This document shows positions 10,757-23,008 of a DNA stretch of 64,000 bases, in pieces (within the stretch, counting starts at the first letter, position 1; every line of letters starts with the position of its first letter). Made by a program: the position numbers and the translations under genes. This DNA is from Aphidius gifuensis (Eukaryota > Arthropoda > Insecta > Hymenoptera > Braconidae): positions 11,573,321 through 11,637,320 of the forward strand of contig NC_057792.1 of NCBI RefSeq assembly GCF_014905175.1. The letters are read 5' to 3'. Below the pieces are notes generated by a model. The model searched no databases. It was not told the DNA's origin and was given only the letters and a program-made list of their open reading frames with translations.

Positions 10757-12429
10757 TATTCATATAACATATTTAGCACGTTTATTTACAGTATTATTAC
10801 ATGTATTATACTCAGTCTGTTAAGTCCTTTAGGTCTTTTACTGGTACAGGCTAGTATTATACTCAGTAGTTAAGCCCCCATGTCTTTTTTACCGCTATTA
10901 TACATAGTATTATAAACTACGTTTGTAAATGTATTCATGTTAGCCGTAAATTTCCGTTTCGGTCCGGTACGTACAATTTTCGATTCTGATATTGTATGTA
11001 CATCATGTTCTTTAGTTCTACGTATTGAGTCACAAGTTACAATAATTTTGTCGTTTTCACCATCAGTTAAAGTCTTAATACTATCATAATTGACTAATTT
11101 TTGAGTGACAACGTCAAGGCGTACACCTTTTAATTTACATACTTAATTCCAGGTAATATCAGGTTTTTCAGCAATATAACTATAAAATTTAGGCCCCCAG
11201 AAATAAAAAGTTTTTAATGTAACCACCATCAAGCTTCTCATCAGTGAGACTACCTAAAATAATTACCTAATGGCAGTTTATCATTATTATTCTCAGAAAT
11301 AAAAAAAAAACTATAGAGAGTCAGTATCAACATACAATACTCGTGACTGAACTTTATCAAGATATTTGTATAATTTTACGCGCATGCGCAGTCGTGTGAA
11401 TGCACGCTCAGAACTGATTAGTTGAGCTATCAGTTCTATCACAACTTTCAACATATTTCCAATTGACAAATAGTAACATCGATAATAGTTATGCAAGAAA
11501 CTTTAATATTGGCATTTTCAATAATTTTATTAAAATCTTGAATATTTTGAATAATACTGTACATATCCGAAATATTATCCATAGCTAGTCTACCCCAAAG
11601 CGAATTCAAGTTATTCTTACTAACTTGACGTAAACAAGGATTTTTTTTCAATTTTCGTAGGCTCTAAATCAATTCCCTCTACTTTACTATAATTATCTAT
11701 GTATGCTTGTTTTGATGCGGCATCAACGCACTCTACAGGCCAACCGCTAGCTTCTTGTTTTATTTTCAAAAATTTATTCATGTAACCTGTAAATAGACCA
11801 CCAGTTCTAGTTTTTGGGTCATATTGAGTTGTTTTATCCCAATGCCATATTTCTTTTATTTGTAAAATTTTATACCCTTTCTCAACCGCTACTTTCAACT
11901 CCTCAGATACCCAAGTACCTGTAAGTGCGCGTTCTGATTCATTATGAGCACAATTTTTTTGATTTAAAGTTAATGTACATGCGTTACAAAGTGGAAAAAA
12001 TAATTTTTTATGACATCTCATCGGCAATACTGGTACGTATAAATCGGGGGGTGGCAAAACTCGACATTTAATTAATCCTATCACATTACTTATGTTATTA
12101 TCTGGACAAAGCTCACGTATATCATCCAGAACAAAAACTTTAGGGTGGCCTAGCGGGTAAATATTTTTCTTCATTACCGAAGGATAAAGTGATGTGACGT
12201 CCACGTAGTATATCTTTTTCAGAACCAGTAACAGTATGTGAGACACAAAAATTTTCAGTTCATACCAAATATAAAGCATCTGAGGCAATATTTAATCTTT
12301 ATAAAAATTATTATCAATTGTTTTCAAGAAATTCTTCAAATCTACGTTGTTTTGACACATTTTTTTTAAAATCACATTCCCAAATAATAATCAATTCATA
12401 ACCTTCTTTTAAAATATGCATTTATGTAC
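10757..12429 (-). pseudogene. polB: Polinton DNA polymerase C-terminal half, decayed copy B
   Basis: It aligns with the copy A polymerase from its stop to about position 2621. Open pieces remain at 11311-11496, 11448-11651 and 11620-12288. The longest keeps polymerase motif A (DVTSLYPSV) and a second keeps motif B (NSLWGRLAMD). Motif C survives as YVDTDS before a break. Frameshifts separate the pieces, so no functional product is expected. At 12429 similarity stops abruptly at an LTR-like sequence; about 20 bp of polymerase sequence reappear at 13227-13248 before the host-gene block begins. Confidence 0.8.
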
Positions 12430-13226
12430 TGTAACAGAATTTTCCCGTTGGCCTTATAGTAGCTGATTTTTATTGTTCAGACTTTCCGTTGGTGATATTA
12501 TTTAATTATTTATTTGATTTTTGTATTTGAAACTCAGCTTGAAGCGGAGAATATTATTTAATATATTATTATTTATTTTCTTCGTTAAAATCGGGTGAAC
12601 CCGGTAATACGTATTCGATTCATTATTATTATTATTTGAAACTCAGCTTGATGCGAAAGTATACTATGCAACAAACTATATCAAGAAGAGGGTAGTATAA
12701 AATTTAGACTACGTATTGTTTTAAGTAGCACAAACTCTCTCTCTGCTTTGGGACTCGAGCTGAATTATCGTTCACTCTGATAAAACCAGGTATTCTGAGC
12801 CGCTATGGGTTATCCCTGAGGATAGCCTCGTGTTCGATTTTGGTTATGTTTGACTTGGGTTAAACCCGGTTTCGTTTAGCTTTGAATATTATTTTCGCGG
12901 ATATCTTTGATTTAAATTAATTATTGGAGGTTTGTGACGACAAATTACGATTAAGTTGATTTAGTTGGTTTGGATTATTGATATTATAACGCGATTATTA
13001 ATTGTTCCGATCACGATTTTAATTATGTTTTGTATTTTATTATTGAGAATTTGAATATAAATTTTGGCTTACGGCTTTGCTTAAATATTGTTTGTTAAAT
13101 TGTTCAATTAATTCTCCCACACAACTTTACCCGTCCCTCTCTCCATAACCCACATACTGAGCGACTCTTGGTTTTCCTCGAAGACTGAGTCTATGAAAGG
13201 TTTGTTCGATTGAATTTTGTGTTTTT
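12430..13226 (+). mobile_element. LTR-like insertion with one clear boundary
   Basis: At 12429/12430 the polymerase match to copy A ends after GTAC and a new sequence starts TGTAACAG, as an LTR retroelement end would. A TATAAAA sits near 12698. The match to copy A resumes at 13227 (ACGCCCTCTACCAGC) after a loss of about 170 bp, and the right side shows neither a CA end nor a second GTAC. It is therefore probably a truncated LTR whose far boundary was lost in the rearrangement. No coding sequence is seen. Confidence 0.4.
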
Positions 13227-13239
13227 ACGCCCTCTACCA

Positions 13240-13690
13240 GCATGAATCATCGTTAAAAATATTTTTTATATTTCCATATTTTATGGAACCAGCAATGAAA
13301 ATGAAAGCAAATCCTTCAGGTATTGATGGTGGTTCAAAAGCACTTAAAATGGCTGATTATAAAGTTGACTCTGATAATCATCTATTGTTTATAAATAATG
13401 ATGAAGGAAGAAAATTTGGTTCACCAGTTAGAATATTTACAAATTTACCATTAAATTTAATCAAATTATCAGAACAAGATGAATATTAACAATATAATTT
13501 TTATATATTTAACATAATTTAGTTCAATGTTTAATTAATTATTCATTTTTTTCCTTTAGATCATATTGAAAAAGATTGTCCTGTTGGTAAACCAAGTAAA
13601 AAACGTAAAAATAATGACACAATTGAATCACTAAAATTTAAAAAAATTAAAAAAAATACTAATGATGTTTGTGGTAATTTATAAAACAAA
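13240..13690 (+). pseudogene. ZCCHC4: ZCCHC4-like gene fragment (plus-strand copy)
   Basis: It encodes LKIFFIFPYFMEPAMKMK, then MADYKVDSDNHLLFI and GSPVRIFTNLPLNLI, matching the end of the methyltransferase domain of ZCCHC4, the 28S rRNA m6A methyltransferase. It leaves the frame at about 13487. A further stretch from 13561 (DHIEKDCPVGKPSKKRK) looks like the C-terminal CCHC knuckle, after an intron-like AT-rich gap. About 248 bp are nearly identical, in inverse orientation, to 28317-28563. The left join to Polinton polymerase falls in a shared ATGAAT. There is no complete catalytic domain. Confidence 0.7.
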
Positions 13691-14500
13691 AAAAAGTCTC
13701 AAATATCAATGAAGATGGTACAAGTATCAAATCAGTGACAAGTATAAATGAACATTGGGCAAATATTGATTGCAATAGTCCAGTTGTATCATTAAAAGCT
13801 TTAAATGTTGATGATTTATTACAAAATACTGATGATGATAATTTTATTATTGATTCTAGTGGTGGTGCTGGTAATAGTCAACAATAAATAAAAAATAATC
13901 ATAATAAAAATAAACAACTATCAAATGCATTTTTACAAGTTCACGAATACTTGAAACCTTGGCAGAGTATAACCGCAGGACGTCATGATACAGCTAAAAT
14001 ACGTTTCAATAATATTGTTTATATTAATAATTGCAGTAAATAATATTATTCAATAATATTAATAATTACAACACCTAACATCAAGGTCAGTTGAATAGAT
14101 GTTCTACTAATGCTCGTAAAATTATTTTAATAATAAATCTATCTCAAGAAAACGTAAAGCTGGAAGTCCACAACATTTGATAAAAGTTACAGTGATAATA
14201 GTATAATCAACAATATTAACAATAATGATGATAATAATTGTATCCCATCATTTAAAAATTCCTCATTAATACCAGATCGAATTTAGATTGTGTTGGTGGT
14301 GATTGTGCTTATAATGAAAATCATAATGAACAAATAAATAAAAATAATAATAAAAATAAAAAATAATGAAACAGAATTATCTGAAGAATTACTCATTGAT
14401 GATGGTATCAAGTGTTTTTATCAAGACGATAATGATGATGAAGCACGTAGTTTTAATTCAAGCTGAGGAGCCATTACAAATGAATAATAAAATGGTATTG
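13691..14500 (+). pseudogene. Unidentified host-gene-like fragments with broken frames
   Basis: Several short plus-strand frames have ordinary protein composition but are interrupted: VVSLKALNVDDLLQNTDDD near 13790, NAFLQVHEYLKPWQSITAG near 13925 and TELSEELLIDDGIKCFYQD near 14370. They lie between the ZCCHC4 and LONP1 pieces and may belong to one or more further host genes. I cannot name a family. Asn/Asp-rich codon runs (AAT, GAT) are conspicuous. Confidence 0.35.
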
Positions 14501-14639
14501 TAAGTCAATGTGGTCCATTTTTTATTAAAAATGAAGTAAGAATGTCAAAGGTCATTAATATTTAGGACAAAAGGGTAAATGTCATTTTTATTTTTATTTT
14601 ATTTTTCAAATATAATAATTTATTTTATAATATTATTTA

Positions 14640-15700
14640 TAGATTAAAATAGCTGTTAAATATTTATTAAACTCATTGAGCTATCAAATCCAGTTCTCAT
14701 TGATTTAGTAAGAAGAAAAGTTAAATTAAATCAGCCATATGTTGGAATATTTTTTGAAGAAAAGTGAAGAGTAAGAAAACATTATTTTATATATATTTTT
14801 TCTGATCATCAAAACAAGATCATGAATTAATTAATTTCACAGAAATCAATTAGATGTTGTTGAAAATATAGATGATGTTTATCAATTGGTACATTTGGAC
14901 AGATCCATGAAATTCATGATCTTGGTGATAAATTAAAGACTCGTTGTTATGGCACATTGAAGAATTAAAATTGTCAATTAAATACCAGAAGAATTATCAC
15001 CAAAACCAGCACAACAATGAGTAATAATTTTTATAAATTCCCTTTTTTGATTTCTAAATTCTAACTAGTAATATTAATTTAAATTTGAGACTCCTCTATA
15101 TTAGTTTATTAATTATTATGTATACAGAAATGAAATTGACGTTTCCACTACTAAATACAACAATTTACGTTCCTATGAGCAAGGAAATAATTAAAATATA
15201 TAATTTATTTATTACAGATATCAAAAAAATTAAGACTATCACTTGCTCTATTAAAAAAGAACATGAATTAAGTAGATTACAACAAAAATTGGTAAAAAAT
15301 TGAAGATAAAGTAAAATAACATCGTACATACTACATGAACAACTTAAAATAATTAAAAAAGAATTGGGTTTAGAAAAAGATGATAAAGATGCAATTGATG
15401 AAAAATATCGTGAAAGAATACGTGATAAAAATGTACCAAAACATGTTATGGATGTTATTGATGAAGAATTAAATAAATTAGGATTTTTAGAAAGTCATAG
15501 TAGTGAATTTAATGTTACAAGAAATTAATTGGTTAACATTGGTTAACATCAATACCATGGAGTACATCAAGTCCTGAAAATTTAGGTATACAAGAAGCAT
15601 CTGATATACTTGATAATGATCATTATGGTATGGAAGATATTAAAAAACGTATACTTGAATTTATTGCTGTATCAAAATTAAAAAACAACACCCCAACACC
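14640..15700 (+). pseudogene. LONP1: Mitochondrial Lon protease (LONP1) fragment
   Basis: The N-terminal substrate-binding domain appears as DLVRRKVKLNQPYVGIF near 14705 and a broken VVENIDDVYQ...QIHEIHDLGDK stretch near 14860. After an intron-like gap the coiled-coil region follows (KKEHELSRLQQKL near 15260), then [16 protein letters not shown] near 15350 and [14 protein letters not shown] near 15620. These match mitochondrial Lon in order. The ATPase P-loop and the Ser-Lys protease domain are absent, and stops and frameshifts occur (for example near 14890, 15302 and 15527). Because intron-like gaps remain, it was copied as DNA rather than from mRNA. A short tandem duplication (GGTTAACATT) lies at about 15533-15550. 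Confidence 0.8.
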
Positions 15701-15769
15701 AAGGTCAGTTGAATAGATACAACTCATGGAATAATTCATATTGTTGCTAATAATTAAATTGGTTTTACA

Positions 15770-15970
15770 ACAGATCCACGTCATTCGCGTTCATCAACAT
15801 ATTGTACAGATGTTGCACGTGTCGTTGATGCACCAATATTTCATGTTGATTCAGATGTTCCAGAAGCTTTTATGCATTTTTGTAAAATTGCTGCTGAATG
15901 AGATTTCATAAAGACGTTGTCATTGATATTATATCATGAAATTAATGAGATTGTATGGATATCATTCATT
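15770..15970 (+). pseudogene. OGDH: 2-oxoglutarate dehydrogenase E1 (OGDH) exon fragment
   Basis: It reads [20 protein letters not shown] followed by [20 protein letters not shown] in one frame, then a stop, then a shifted piece resembling the segment ending in HEINEI. This matches the thiamine-diphosphate-binding region of the E1 subunit of the 2-oxoglutarate dehydrogenase complex, a mitochondrial TCA-cycle enzyme. Only about 60 residues of a protein of roughly 1000 are present. It directly follows the Lon fragment, so two unrelated mitochondrial genes are joined here. Confidence 0.75.
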
Positions 15971-16639
15971 AAATATTATGCTGCAAATACTGATCCAACA
16001 ACTAGCATTGATAATGGTAATGAGTTTAATACTAAACTACTTATTTGGGATGGTGATCAATCATCTAATAAAAAAATACTAAAAAAGTAAGTTTATAAAT
16101 TTCTATAATTACTTTTAAGAGTATTAAATTCATTTTTAATTTATTCATAAATAAATTCATTCAGATTTTTGTGTTCATTGGCATGGCTTGAACATGCCAA
16201 AAAAAAAAAAAAAAAGATTTATTTAAAATTTTTATTTAAAAGCAATAATTTAAAATAATAATATATTATTATTATGTTTCAATTGTTTAATGTCGTTTTT
16301 ATTCCGCGAAAAAACAAAAGAAATATCTTCGTACTTTTACAAAAAATTTTATTTAAAAATAATATATAATTTAAAATAAGGAAATTAAAATAATATTATT
16401 ATTATTTTTTGATTGTTTAAAGTCGGTTTTATTCCGCGAAAAAACAAAAGTAATATGTTCCTTTTTTTATTGGTCGTTATTTGTTTATCTTTATTAAAAC
16501 TTTTTTTTCGTTTATCTCTTCAGTCTTGCGAAAAATCAAAACGTTCAAATTATTTACTCCAGTCTTGAATAAATTAAATTGAATAAAAGAATTCAATCGA
16601 AAAAAACTGAAAACTTTAGATATTATCGTTATTTAGTTT
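15971..16639. other. AT-rich stretch, no gene recognised
   Basis: It contains a possible short exon tail up to 16090 (frame with DQSSNKKILKK) and then AT-rich DNA. A segment TAAAGTCGGTTTTATTCCGCGAAAAAAC occurs at about 16420, with a close relative at 16290, which shows a local duplication of about 130 bp. Confidence 0.4.
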
Positions 16640-17510
16640 GAGTTTTTGTGTAATTAATTAATTTATTTATTTCTATCAATTAATATCAACAATCAAACAA
16701 TATTTATTGACGAAATAAAAAAATAATAATAAAATTTTTAATAGTATTGATATTTAATTAATTAATTTGGATTAATTTGGTGTAAAAAAATAGTGTTAAT
16801 TATTTTAGCATTCGATATTAACAATAAAACATTTATTAACAAAAAAAATAATAATAATAATAAAACTTTTGATAAGCTTATTATTTAATAAATTAATTTA
16901 GTGTAAAAAATAAGTGTATAAATTCTTTTGTCAAATAATATCAACAATTAAACAGTTAAACAATATTTTATTAACAAAAAAAAATAAAATAATAAAACTT
17001 TTAATAGTATTGATATTGAATTAATGAATTTGGATTAATTTGGTGTAAAAAAGAGTGTTAATTATTTTAGCATTCGATATTAACAATAAAACAATATTTA
17101 TTAACAAAAAAAAATAATAATAATAAAACTTTTGATAAGATTATTATTTAATAAATTAATTTAGTGTAAAAAATAAGTGTATAAATTATTTTGTCAAATA
17201 ATATCAATAATTAAACAATATTTTATCAAGAAAATAACATAAAATAATAAAAATTTTAATAGTATTGATATTTAATTAATTAATTTGGTCTAAAAAAAGA
17301 GTGTAAATTATTCTGGCATTCGATAATAACAATAAAACAATATTTATTAACAAAAAAAAAAAAAATAATAATAATAAAACTTTTGATAAGATTGTTATTT
17401 AATAAATATATTTTGTTTAATTTAGTGTAAAAAATGAGTGTATAAATTATTCTGTAACATTTTATCAACAATCAAAGATTATTGCATTAACGAAAAATAA
17501 AATAAAATAT
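16640..17510. repeat. Tandem array, period about 258 bp, AT-rich
   Basis: The phrase TTTTAATAGTATTGATATT recurs at about 16735, 16999 and 17254. A second phrase, AAAACTTTTGATAAG, falls midway between, so each unit has two related halves of roughly 125 bp, each ending in GTGTAAAAAA and AGTGT. Three to four units are present. It immediately precedes the transposase gene start. Confidence 0.65.
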
Positions 17511-18000
17511 TGAATAAATAAATAAAAATAAAATAACAATGAAAATGAAAAAAAAATTAATATTAACACCAGAACGTCCAAGACGTTCCAAGGATATGCA
17601 CTCTGAGCTTGCACATCACCATAAAAATGAAAGAAGTGTGAACCGCCAGGCACAAGCTATATTTATTTGTGTTCACAAATTTTTTACAGAAAAGCTAGAA
17701 GGGTTAGTTTTAGGTGATTTCAGGAATATATGGTAAGTCTTTTTTTCGTGGTTTAACAATTTTTTTTTTAATTAACTTCATTACTCAATGAATTGATTTT
17801 AATTTAATTTAATTCTTCTTTTTGCATGCAGTAGAACAATTCAAATAAATTTTTGTGATCGTTGATTTTTTCAAAAAATATTTATATTCGTTATCGTTTG
17901 TTCGTGTATTTTTAAGGGTGATGACAAAATTTTTAATCAGTTTTAAGTAATGTTGTTTAATTTTGTTGTAATGAATGACGTAAAAATTCAACACGATCTC

Positions 18001-18480
18001 AATTTGCAGCAAGACCACTTGATGTTAATTCACGATCTATTGTGTCAACAGCAAATAAAAGACATCGATTTTTAGATGATTTTAATGTATCTGATACATC
18101 ATACCATGCAGGTCTTGGATTAATCATTTGATCAGTAATATAATCATCAATCATTTGTTCTAGTACTATTTGATGATAGTACTATTATTGGTTTATTTGG
18201 ATTATTTGGATAAACTAATATTTTTTGTGTACCTGGTGATGTTCTTTTATCATCTTTAATAATATTTGTATTTGTATATTTGTATTAACTGGTGTATCAG
18301 GTAGTATGCCTGGTTGTTGTGAATTATTTAATTTAACTGGTGATATAGATCTTGTATCATCATTTTTTTTTAAACAACGTTCTTTACTTGATACTCTACT
18401 TTTATGATTAATATTTTGTTTTTTGATGATCTTGATTGACGGTTATATCCACTTTGATTATGTATTATATTCGTGTGAAT
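18001..18480 (-). pseudogene. Unidentified host-gene-like fragment within the transposase intron
   Basis: On the minus strand a near-continuous frame includes MINPRPAWYDVSDTLKSSK and LFAVDTIDRELTSSGLAAN, then an in-frame TGA where a Trp codon would fit, then DRVEFLR. Upstream it reads low-complexity Asn/Thr/Pro-rich sequence with frame breaks. The composition suggests a real gene copied here, but I do not recognise it. Confidence 0.35.
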
Positions 18481-21423
18481 TAATTCAAAAAGTTGTAATT
18501 AATTTATCACTACGATCTAATATAATATAATGAAAAATAAAATAGTTTATGTTCAAGTTGGTTAATAACAATGTTAAAATATTTAACGATTAAATTTTAT
18601 ATTCCATTGTAAAAGCAGATCTACATGTTTATCTGACAATGCATACCGTTCCAATTATTATCATGCATTGGACTCGTGGAGATATATTATAACTTTTTTA
18701 TTATTTATAGAAATAATGCTTTGTAATGAAAATAATTCATAATTAAAATTGTCAATGGGTCGACAAATAGTCAAGATAAATATTGAAAAGCAAATATATA
18801 CATCTTTTTTTTTTTTAAAAAAAAGAAACTTATTCAGTTAAATTTACAAATAAAGTAACGTAAAATTGATAAAATTTTAGAAATAGCAAATTTACTACAC
18901 TCGACTTAGTTAAAAAAGAAAAAAAAAAAACTCATTACGTAAATTTACTGAATTCATTTATCAACTCGTATATACAATTCTGGATAATAAGCGGGTGTTT
19001 CGTACTTTTATGTTACCTACCCTATAAAGAAACAAAAAAAAAAAAATTAAATAATTAAAATTAAATAATTCAGTCCTATATTATGTGTCCCCTTTGGATG
19101 TTTAATTTCAAATATTTTTAATCTAATCGTTGTGCCTTTTTTTTTTCTTTTTTTATTTTGTATACAATCCTTTTGATAAAAGAAAATATAATAATAATAA
19201 TAATTCTTGTAAAATAACCTACCAAGATCTTCCTTATTTTATTTTAATTAAAAGAAAAAAAATTAATTGTTTATTATTGAAAATAAAAATAATATATTTT
19301 ATTGTTTACGAAAACATACAAGTACGATTCCATAATCATGACTATATATTTATGCATAACTCAATGAAAATTACCAGAATAAAATTGTAAAAAAAATTAA
19401 AATATTATAAATAAATTGATAATCGTAAAAAATATAATTTATAAATTTAATTTCATTAATTTAAATATATATTTTTCATACAAGTTATCAAATAAAAAAA
19501 ATGCAATTTTATCGATAAACAAATAAATATATTCTGGATTTCTGGTACTTTTAATTGTGTATATTTTCTAATAAATTAATCTATTTTGCATAAAACAAAA
19601 AAATAAAAATAAAAACTAATCAGCATATATTGTTTTTCTTTGTTTGTTCTCTGCGGTGCCCGTTGTTGTATCTACCTGAACACCTGACAAAAAAAAAAAT
19701 AATAATAATAACCACTCACTCAACCTCTAAAAAAAGAAAGTATTAATAAAAAAAAATAAAACAATAAAAAAAAATAAATAACAATAAAAATATATCCACC
19801 TCCAGGTCTTGAAGGTACTAATTACATGCTTCCTTAGCAGATTTTTCTTTTAACAAAAAAATTTATAATAGTAAAAAAATTGCTTGCTCGAACGTTGCAC
19901 ATTTTTTCATATATATAAATATCTGTCTCTTTATATTTCTAATCTATATATTTTTATCGTTCGTTACTATTTTTTATATTTGTTATTTACAGTCGTTATG
20001 TTTATAAATAATTTACTTTAAAAAAAAAACAATTTATCTCTTTTTATGATAACTACTAGTCACATTTCAAAAGCTATTTTTAATTATTAAATTTGATAGA
20101 AATGAATTCTCTTTTTTTACATTTTGAATATTACTATTTTATTTTTTTTTTTTTTCTATTAAAAATAAGTTAACAATTATTTTAATTTATATTTTTAATT
20201 AATAGTTTTAATTTAAATAAAAAAAATTAAATTAATTATTTTTAATAATAATGGTTATTATTGTTTTTTTTTTTTTTAATTTTTAATTTAATCTGTGAAA
20301 AATAAGTAAAAGAAAAATAAACTCTTTTTAGCCTTTTCGACCTAACTTGAGTTTTCTTGTTTAAAAAAAAAAATTATAAAATCCACAAACCAAGACATGA
20401 TGGAATGATAAAAAAAAAAATAAACTAAAAATTATATTCATAAAAACATAAACAATAACCAGATGTCATAATGAGCCAATTATTAAATTAGTAAATTATT
20501 AGAACAGTTAATTTGAAAAAATAGAAGAGCTGAAAAAATTTCAAATAAATTACTATCTGTTTTATTAACAAACACACGCTTAAATGCGGTTTGTTAAATT
20601 GAGCTTTTAGCTGCTTGTCCAATAATAATTATAGCGATAAGGACAACACAAAATTAAGCATAGTTGTTGAAAAACAAATACAAAAATAATATTTTTTTTT
20701 CCAATAAATTAACGTACACTGTTCCAACATTAGAATTTCAAGTAGATGATAAATATACATAATATTGACCTGATTGTTTGTGTGACTTTTTTTGTTTTTA
20801 CTAATAACTTTTTTTGTTTTAAATAATACATTTTTGATTTATATTTTAATCAAGGTAACTCAGACATAGCATCTATCTTTCTATGTATCTATTTTATTTT
20901 TCAAACTTAAAACTCTAATTCTATAAATATTTTCGCGTTTTGAAAATTGTAAATTAATTTTTTTAGCTATAATAATGTTTTTTAAATTTGTAAATTTTTT
21001 TTTTATAGATTTTATTGTTTTTATATATTTATATTATTCGAATTAAATAATAACAAGTATTATTAGATTATTAGATTACTTATTATATAAACAATAATTT
21101 TTTTCAATAGTTTTTCTTGTTGTTGATTAACTTCTATCGTTGATTCATAATCATCACATTGACGTCCTGTTTTTTTAAATGGACCACTTCCTGGTACTGT
21201 ATAAAGAGGCTGAGGTATACGATGATTATCCAGACCTCCACGATTATTCTTTAATGTATTTATTATTTAATATATTTGACTAACAAGTACTGGACAAATT
21301 TTTTTTGTTTTTTCTATAATTATTTAAATAATTAAATTATATGTCAAATTTTTTTTTCATTTAATAAATTAAAATATGAATTTTATTTTAAGCTAACTTT
21401 TTTTTATTTAATCAATATTATAG
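18481..21423 (+). other. Long AT-rich presumptive intron of the transposase gene
   Basis: Dominated by A/T runs and AATAAT repeats with no frame that resembles a protein. Short frames near 19130 and 20100 are composition artefacts. Around 21130-21250 a minus-strand patch with mixed composition (near TTGACGTCCTG) may be another gene scrap. An intron of 3.7 kb is long beside the 70-200 bp introns downstream, so part of it is probably inserted DNA. Confidence 0.4.
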
Positions 21424-23008
21424 GGAAATTATAGGCGCAGCTGTAGGTTGGAGTGCAAGGACTGTAAAGCATTACATTGAATTGTCTCAAAAAAATATTA
21501 AACTTGAAACCCCTGGAAAAATTAGGAGCCGTAAAAAATTGAAGCAGGACGTAGACATTATTGTAAAAAAACAAATAAAAAATTTAATATACGACTTCGC
21601 CTCTCAACGTTAGTAAATACATCCAACTTCAAACTTCTTGACTTTTAGACAATATTTTTAATCTAAATTTTTTTTGTTTATTAACAACTATAGGTCAATC
21701 TATTACGGTGTCCAAGCTTTTAGATTTGATAAGGTATATTTTTTTTTTTTTATATATAGTTCATAAATAAATTGAATCAATAATTTTATATATAGATTTT
21801 TAATATTATTCAATTTCTAAAAATAGGGAAAAAACATTCAATATTATGGGTCAATTAGTACATTACGAAAAACAATTACAACAATGGGATTTTCATGGAA
21901 AAAAAGGGATGGTCGACGATATTTAATACATAGGAAGGATATTGCTATTAAAAGGGTTAAATTTCTTTCTACGTATATGGATTTAAAAAATAAAGGCATG
22001 GATATGGTTTTTGTTGATGAGACGTGGATATTTAAACAAGGATCTGTGAAAACTAAAGAATGGCAAAATAATAAATCTTTATATTATATAGATGAGAAAA
22101 AAAAATGTATGTTTCAGCGTTGCGCAAAGAAGCTAAATGTGTGTCCATGTTCATATGGGTGTGTGTGTGTAAAATTCAAATCGAGTATTGCGATATATAT
22201 AATTTTATATTTAAAAACATGCAACAACTGTACGTAATAAAATAAATAAGATAAACAAATAATAAAAAATATAACAAATATAACAAAATTGTATAAAAAA
22301 TAATTTTTTTGTAGTATGAAAAGCTGCCCAGTACAAGCTGGACTGTAAATGAATTGAAGACTTGGTTGAAACAAAGAAATATTCCCCACGTTGACAGTTG
22401 CAACAAAGAGCAACTTTTAAACTTGTGTGGTTTATTAAAAAAAAATATGGAAAAGAAGTATATAATTGATGAACATGTTGCTCAAAATACAGAGCATATG
22501 ATTTTAAGACTGCCACCATATCATTGCAAATATAATCCGATTGAAATGGCGTGGGAAATTGCAAAAAGACACTTCGACAAACACATTGGTATTTTTCATA
22601 AGTATTCTGATGAAAATGTCAAAAAAGTGTGGGCAGAAGCATTAAATCAGGTGACACCAGAAGTATGGAAAAAGATTTGTGCCAAAGTAGACAGAAAAAT
22701 AGTCAGGCATTATAATAAATATGTATTAGGATTAACCAAAGATCAAAGAAAAAATGGAGAGGGAAAATATGAAGATCCTTCAACTTCATCATCTGAAGAA
22801 GAAGTGGCATCAACATGTGGTTCTGATAGTAGTAGTGAATCAGAAATAGATGATGAAAAAATCCAAAAAAATTCTATGGAAGACATAATGAATGAAGTAT
22901 ATTTTTGTTAAAAAAGGATTTTTTTTTACTTTTTCATTTTAATAATAATATATATATATATATAAATTTATAATTCTAATTTATCCTTTTTTTAATTTAC
23001 TTGATAGT

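Larger units (their letters stand above)
17539..22911 (+). pseudogene. Tc1/IS630-type DDE transposase, split by introns, missing its second catalytic Asp
   Basis: A probable first exon at 17539-17732 starts MKMKKKLILTPERPRR and leads into a helix-turn-helix region (RQAQAIFICVHKFF). It is followed 3.7 kb later, after an AG acceptor at 21423, by the second helix (AAVGWSARTVKHYIE). Next come DMVFVDETWIFKQG (first catalytic Asp), a spacer exon YEKLPSTSWTVNELKTWLKQ from about 22315, and LRLPPYHCKYNPIEMAWEI near 22500 (third acidic residue, in NPIE). The expected stretch with the second Asp and YHS, between about 22108 and 22315, is absent. The C-terminal tail is acidic and Ser-rich and ends at a donor before GTATAT (about 22896), leading into the downstream protease exons. 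Likely inactive. Confidence 0.7.

Noticed and set aside
22114..22564. Hydrophobic minus-strand frames opposite the transposase
   Set aside because: Antisense to recognised exons and AT-rich intron DNA.
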